This document shows, piece after piece, positions 5,119 through 9,104 of a stretch of DNA of 9,104 bases. The translations under genes were made by a program, and so were the position numbers. The DNA is taken from NCBI GenBank assembly GCA_046714175.1, contig JBKKBI010000089.1:1-9104 (forward strand), written 5' to 3'. The notes under the pieces are model-generated. The model was not told the origin of the DNA and searched no databases. It worked only from the letters and a program-made list of their open reading frames with translations. Every line of letters starts with the position of its first letter. Positions within the stretch are counted from its first letter, which is position 1. Source of the stretch: UBA11373 sp046714175 (GTDB lineage Bacteria > Actinomycetota > Acidimicrobiia > Spongiisociales > UBA11373).

Positions 5119-5904
5119 ATGCCTGATGCTGCCTTCTTCGATCTCGACAAAACTGTCATCGCCAAGTCATCGACCCTCGCCTTCAGCGGCCGGCTGTACA
5201 AGGCGGGAATGCTCGGTCGCCGAACACTGGTGCGCGCCGCGGTCGGCCATTTGATGTATCTGCTCTTCGGGGCCGACCAAGAGGCGCTGGACAGGGCGCG
5301 CGAAGCAATGCTGTCACTCACCAAGGGTTGGGACCGGGCCGAGGTGGAGCGCATCGTCGAAGAGGCGCTCGAGGAAGTCGTGGCGCCACTCGTCTATGCC
5401 GAGGCACTTTTCTTGATCGATGAGCACATGCGCGCCGGACGCACGGTGTTCATCGTCTCGGCTTCGCCCGAAGAGGTGGTCCGACCCCTGGCCCGCTACA
5501 TCGGAGTCTCGGAGGTCATCGCCACCAAGGCCAAGGTCGATGATGAGGGCAAGTACACCGGTGAGGTGGAGTTCTACGCCTACGGTCCGGGCAAGGCGGA
5601 TGCCGTGGCGGCCCGCGCCGTATCCGAAGGGATCTCACTCCAGAACTCGTACGCCTACTCCGACAGCATCACCGACCTGCCTCTCCTCGAGTTGGTTGGG
5701 CACCCACACGCCATCAATCCGGAACGGGAGTTGCGCGCCATCGCGGAGAACCGGGGATGGCCGATCCTCGAGTTTCGCCGCCGGGTCACTCTTGCCCGAC
5801 GCTTGACTCGACCGGTACCCCTGATCTCGGGAGCCACTGTGGCCGCGGTGCTCGGCGCCGGGATCGCCTGGGCGCTGGTGAGAAAACGGCGGCGCAGGGA
5901 TTGA
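5119..5904 (+). CDS. HAD-IB family phosphatase with C-terminal membrane anchor (Rv3661-type)
   Basis: The 261-residue protein has all four HAD motifs: FFDLDKTVI with the nucleophile D8 and D10, VSAS (113-116), K159 in GPGKADAV, and YSDSITDLPLLE (180-191) with D182 and D186. The helical cap (about 20-95) is of the SerB-like C1 type, so a small phosphomonoester is the likely substrate; which one cannot be told. Residues 235-254 form one membrane helix followed by RKRRRRD, so the catalytic domain should face the cytoplasm at the membrane. The family is annotated as HAD-IB hydrolase or, in some Actinomycetota, as an inhibitor of morphological differentiation. The gene is divergent from the tad operon, as Rv3661 is from Rv3660c, which suggests an old link between the two. 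Confidence 0.92.
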   Translation: MPDAAFFDLDKTVIAKSSTLAFSGRLYKAGMLGRRTLVRAAVGHLMYLLFGADQEALDRAREAMLSLTKGWDRAEVERIVEEALEEVVAPLVYAEALFLIDEHMRAGRTVFIVSASPEEVVRPLARYIGVSEVIATKAKVDDEGKYTGEVEFYAYGPGKADAVAARAVSEGISLQNSYAYSDSITDLPLLELVGHPHAINPERELRAIAENRGWPILEFRRRVTLARRLTRPVPLISGATVAAVLGAGIAWALVRKRRRRD

Positions 5905-5919
5905 GTATGTCAGCCGTCA

Positions 5920-5930
5920 GTTCCGGGAAC
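5920..5930. promoter_or_regulatory. Perfect dyad GTTCC-G-GGAAC upstream of msrA
   Basis: An 11-base inverted repeat lies in the 69-base gap between the phosphatase stop and msrA, about 43 bases before the msrA ATG. It could be an operator for an msrA promoter or a short transcript hairpin. No clear -35/-10 pair is seen in the gap, so msrA may also be read from the upstream gene. Confidence 0.3.
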
Positions 5931-5962
5931 ACAGGGGGGAGCGGCGTCGTTTCCCCTCCCAC

Positions 5963-5968
5963 AGGAGG
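5963..5968 (+). promoter_or_regulatory. Ribosome binding site of msrA
   Basis: AGGAGG stands five bases before the ATG at 5974 and fixes that start, giving the long (E. coli-like) form of MsrA. Confidence 0.85.
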
Positions 5969-5973
5969 CACCC

Positions 5974-6599
<626 letters not shown>

Positions 6600-6603
<4 letters not shown>

Positions 6604-7478
6604 CCCGAATCCTCGTCGGGACGACCGACGGGTTGTGGTCGCTGCCCGACAGGAAGCAGCGATTCCCCGGAGAGCGCATCGACGCGGCCGTCGACGGATG
6701 GGTGCTGAGCGACGGGATCCGCCTGCGCCACGGGACGTCGCAGATCGAGCCCGCGCTGCCCCACCGGATCAACTGGCTGCTTCCCGGCGCGAACGAGGTG
6801 CTGCTGGGAACCGCCGCCGCGGGGCTGTATAACCTCGACCCTGCCACCGGCAGGGCCGCCCGGGACCGCCGCTTCGACCACGCCCCCGGGCGGGGGGACT
6901 GGTACACCCCGTGGGGTGGACCCCCCGATGTGCGCTCGCTCGATCGCGGCCCCGACGGGACCGTATACGTCAACGTCCACGTCGGAGGCGTGGTGCGGTC
7001 GTCACCCGACTCGCCGACGTGGCGGGACACGATGGACATCGACGCCGACGCGCACCAAGTCATCGCCCATCCCCACCGCTCCGGCGTTGCGCTGGCCGCC
7101 ACCGCCCAGGGTCTGGCGGTAACCCACGACGGGGCGGACAGCTGGGACTTCCGCACCGAAGGCCTGCACGGCGAGTACTGCCGGGCGGTGGCGGTGGACG
7201 GTGACCGAGTGCTGGTATCGGTGGCCAACTCGTTCGCCGGCGAAAGGGCAGCGGTCTACCGCACCGACATCGCCGGATCCGAATTCGAACGATGCCAGAC
7301 CGGTCTCCCCCGCTGGTTCTCCACCAATGTCAACACCGGATGCCTCGCTGCCCAAGGCGGTGTGGCAGTGATCGGAGACGAGAACGGCACGGTGTACGTG
7401 TCCGAGGATTTCGGTGAGCACTGGGAGGTCGCCGCGGAGGGACTCCATGAGGTGACCTGTGTGGCAACGGCGAGATGA
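6600..7478 (+). CDS. Beta-propeller protein with Asp-box (BNR/sialidase-like) repeats
   Basis: The 292-residue protein is built from repeated short beta strands: ILVGTTDGLWSL (4-15), EVLLGTAAAGLYNLD (66-80), GTVYVNVHVGGVVRS (120-134), VALAATAQGLAVTHDG (163-178), DRVLVSVANS (202-211) and VAVIGDENGTVYVSED (255-270). An Asp box SEDFGEHW (268-275) fits SxDxGxxW, and THDGADSW (175-182) is a near match. These mark a propeller of the BNR/sortilin/YCF48-like group. No signal peptide or membrane helix is seen, so it is probably cytoplasmic. Such proteins are often labelled sialidase or glycosyl hydrolase, but no catalytic Arg triad can be assigned and enzyme activity should not be assumed. The GTG at 6600-6602 overlaps the msrA stop by GTGA, which fixes the start and suggests a role linked to MsrA. 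Confidence 0.82.
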
Positions 7479-7486
7479 GACATCAC

Positions 7487-7506
7487 CAGCCGGGAGGCTT
7501 TGGCTG
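7487..7506. terminator. Weak hairpin between convergent genes
   Basis: CAGCC (7487-7491) and GGCTG (7502-7506) can pair around a 10-base loop in the 28-base gap between the propeller gene and the convergent DinB gene. There is no T-run, so intrinsic termination is doubtful. Confidence 0.2.
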
Positions 7507-8016
7507 TCAGCTGTCTGCCCGAAACGGCGCCTCGCCATCGATGTCCCCGACGAACTGGGCCAGGTCGGTGTGACCCAACTGCTGGCGGATCGCTTGATTC
7601 TCCCCGTTGTGATACCAGTAGTGATATATGGTCCGTTGCAGCAGGTTGCCGAATGACGTGATCGGCTTGCCTTTGGTGCTCATCGCCATCTCCAGGAGCC
7701 GGACGGTGTCCACCGCATCGAGGTAGGCATCGGCGGCGGCGGTGACAACACGCCAGGCCTGCACCATCTCCTCCAGCGGTGGGGTGCTCGCCGGGGCGCG
7801 GAAGGCGAAGTTCTCCTGAATGTCGGGGAAGAGCATCTCCCCGCCGGCGTAGACCACGAAGTAACGCTGCTCCTGCCAGGCGAGATGTCCCACATTCCAC
7901 GAGATCGAGTTGGTGACGCCGAGCCGGCGCCGGGCGTCATCGTCGGACAGCCCCTCGAGCCCACGGGCGAATTCGGACCGGGTGAAGCGGAGCTGGGCGA
8001 CGAGGGGATGGGAAAC
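7507..8016 (-). CDS. DinB-fold (DinB_2-like) protein
   Basis: Counted from GTT at 8014-8016 the protein is 169 residues, a normal DinB size, beginning SHPLVAQLRFTRSEFARGL. The four-helix DinB fold is marked by ISWNVGHLAWQEQR (38-51) with H44, and by TIYHYWYHNGENQAIRQQLG (129-148) with H132 and H136. Together these form the usual three-His metal site. The superfamily includes metal-dependent thiol transferases using mycothiol or bacillithiol, but substrates of most members are unknown. The start is a problem: AGGAGG (8022-8027) lies five bases before GTT, which is not a standard start. The first canonical in-frame alternatives are GTG 8091 (adds 25 residues of low-complexity sequence, no ribosome binding site) or a GTG inside the domain. 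It converges with the propeller gene and is divergent from dps. Confidence 0.8.
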   Translation of the reverse strand, partial: VSHPLVAQLRFTRSEFARGLEGLSDDDARRRLGVTNSISWNVGHLAWQEQRYFVVYAGGEMLFPDIQENFAFRAPASTPPLEEMVQAWRVVTAAADAYLDAVDTVRLLEMAMSTKGKPITSFGNLLQRTIYHYWYHNGENQAIRQQLGHTDLAQFVGDIDGEAPFRADS

Positions 8017-8021
8017 GGCGG

Positions 8022-8055
8022 CCTCCTCGGAGCGTGGAGCTTGGGCGCCAGCGTA
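8022..8055 (-). promoter_or_regulatory. Possible promoter -10 and ribosome binding site for the DinB gene
   Basis: On the minus strand TACGCT (8050-8055) fits TAnnnT and AGGAGG (8022-8027) follows about 16 bases after the expected transcription start. A CCCC/GGGG hairpin (8058-8061 with 8067-8070) lies just upstream of the -10. No good -35 is found. If this promoter is used, the GTG at 8091 cannot be the start. AGGAGG also reads as Glu-Glu codons in the open frame, so it may be chance. Confidence 0.35.
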
Positions 8056-8189
8056 GCCCCCAGATCGGGGACGAACGTCTTGGGAAAGCACAACGGAGAT
8101 CACCCACCACTCCACCGCGGTAGGTCGATGGCGAACATGAGGAATACGCCGAACCATGCACAGCAACCTGGTACGGCCACACTGACGCC

Positions 8190-8657
8190 ATGGACATCAA
8201 CATCGGCATCAGCGACGCGGCCCGGAAGACCATCACCGACGACCTCAACCGGCTCCTTGCCGACACCTATGCCCTGTACCTCAAGACGCAGAACTACCAC
8301 TGGAACGTCACCGGTCCGATGTTCAGCTCGCTGCACCTGATGTTCGAGGGGCAGTACATCGAACTGCGCGACGCCGCCGACGCGGTCGCCGAGAGGATTC
8401 GGTCGCTCGGTTACCCGGCACCGGCGAGTTTTTCCGAATTCTCCCGCCTCACCGGCATTGCGGAGGGCAACTCCGCGCTCGAAGCGATCGCCATGGTGCG
8501 CGACCTGACCGTCGGCCACGAGACTTGCGCCCGCACCGCCCGCAGCGTCGTAACCGTCGCCGAAAAAGCGGGAGACATCGCCACCGCCGATCTGGCCACC
8601 ATGCGGGTCGAGGTGCACGAGAAGACGGCCTGGATGCTGCGCTCCACGGCAGCGTGA
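8190..8657 (+). CDS. dps: Dps family mini-ferritin (DNA-binding/iron-storage protein from starved cells)
   Basis: The 155-residue protein is a four-helix ferritin-like subunit that forms 12-mers, oxidises Fe(II) with peroxide and stores iron. The ferroxidase residues keep the Dps spacing: H37 in NYHWNVTGPMF, H49, E53 in LHLMFEGQY, D64 and E68 in DAADAVAERI. The short N-terminus (MDINIGISDAARK) has no Lys-rich tail, so DNA binding through a tail is unlikely; protection by iron chemistry is the safer role. C113 is the only cysteine. No Shine-Dalgarno sequence precedes the ATG; a TACGGC at 8172-8177 could be the -10 of a nearly leaderless transcript, but this is weak. It is divergent from the DinB gene and ends one base from the convergent MOSC gene. 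Confidence 0.95.
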   Translation: MDINIGISDAARKTITDDLNRLLADTYALYLKTQNYHWNVTGPMFSSLHLMFEGQYIELRDAADAVAERIRSLGYPAPASFSEFSRLTGIAEGNSALEAIAMVRDLTVGHETCARTARSVVTVAEKAGDIATADLATMRVEVHEKTAWMLRSTAA

Positions 8658-8658
8658 G

Positions 8659-9104
8659 CTAGGCGGTCTTGAGCCACACCTCGTCGCCGAGCCGCACCAC
8701 CATCGGGCGTTCCAAATGGGCCACGTCGAGGATGTAGCCTCGCATTCCATCGTCGAGGAAGGCGATGTCTTCGGGTTGGTCGCGCTTGTCGACCACGCTA
8801 TCCAGGCCCTTCACCCAGGAGGTGAACTCGGCGCAGGGCCCAGCGACCCGAGTTCTGCGCAACTCCACCGCGCCCCCGCTCGAGTCCACCACGATGGTGC
8901 CGGCGAGGTCGGCGGTGAAGATTCGCTCCGGCGTGGCCACGATCATGTTCTCCCCGGCACATCCCAGCGGCGCCGAACCAAAGCGATCGGCCATCAGGTC
9001 GTAGTGGCCGGTAAAACCTATGGAGAGGGCGCGCCGTCCTCCCGCCTGGCTGCGGGGATGCGCGGCATGATGCGCATCGATCACCCACGAGTCTTGATGG
9101 CGAC
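8659..9104 (-). CDS. MOSC-domain protein, 5' end probably cut by window edge
   Basis: The last 147 codons before the stop are visible, with no stop up to the window edge. Recognisable MOSC features are GFTGHYDLMADRFG, then LGCAGENMIVAT (the GEN turn), a strand-rich middle, VAGPCAEFTSWV with the conserved Cys, and a C-terminal GMRGYILDV...VVRLGDEVW matching the usual end of the fold. MOSC domains occur in the molybdenum cofactor sulfurase C-terminus and in YiiM/YuaD-type proteins, where they bind or transfer sulfur or reduce N-hydroxylated compounds. Which applies here is unknown. A GTG at 9082-9084 could be a start, but the frame continues in sensible sequence (HQDSWVIDAHH), so the gene likely begins outside the window. 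It converges with dps, stop codons one base apart. Confidence 0.72.
   Translation of the reverse strand, partial: RHQDSWVIDAHHAAHPRSQAGGRRALSIGFTGHYDLMADRFGSAPLGCAGENMIVATPERIFTADLAGTIVVDSSGGAVELRRTRVAGPCAEFTSWVKGLDSVVDKRDQPEDIAFLDDGMRGYILDVAHLERPMVVRLGDEVWLKTA

Noticed and set aside
7487..7506. A firm bidirectional terminator between the propeller and DinB genes
   Set aside because: The stem is only five base pairs and has no T-run on either strand; kept only as a low-confidence feature.

Overview
The window is high-GC, gene-dense chromosomal DNA with frequent GTG/TTG starts, 4-base stop/start overlaps and an actinobacterial Tad-type secretion/pilus cluster. It looks like a member of the Actinomycetota, possibly a lineage distant from the well-studied genera. 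That placement is inferred from gene content and style; no rRNA or tRNA marker is present.

Left part, minus strand (1-5059): a short promoter near 5031-5059 drives a compact operon in the order CpaE-like protein, CpaF ATPase, TadB, TadC, small Flp-type pilin (DUF4244-like), TadE, and a second TadE-like protein. This order matches the M. tuberculosis Rv3660c-Rv3654c cluster. The genes are telescoped by 4-base overlaps (GTGA three times, CTGA once). Only the pilin has a gap and a strong ribosome binding site of its own. The CpaE-like protein is short and has lost its Walker A lysine. After the operon come two opposing 7-bp tandem arrays (1116-1150 and 1173-1207), the second running into the last TadE-like gene. 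They are followed by an ECF sigma factor that overlaps, by ATGA, a membrane-anchored GerMN-domain protein cut by the left edge.

Centre, plus strand (5105-7478): a HAD-IB phosphatase with a C-terminal membrane anchor is divergent from the tad operon, as Rv3661 is from Rv3660c, and is probably translated from a leaderless transcript. Next comes a full-length MsrA (methionine sulfoxide reductase), which overlaps by GTGA a beta-propeller protein with Asp-box (BNR-like) motifs.

Right part (7507-9104): a DinB-fold protein on the minus strand is divergent from a Dps-type ferroxidase mini-ferritin on the plus strand. A MOSC-domain protein on the minus strand, cut by the right edge, converges on dps with one base between the stop codons. 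MsrA, Dps and the DinB-fold protein give this half an oxidative-stress or thiol-chemistry flavour, but a common regulon is not shown by the sequence.

The most unusual points are the degenerate CpaE-like gene whose best-placed start is ATC, the paired heptamer arrays, the sigma/GerMN pair, and a DinB gene whose best ribosome binding site points to GTT rather than a standard start. No RNA genes, insertion sequences or CRISPR arrays were seen, and no stretch over about 180 bases lacks a gene.
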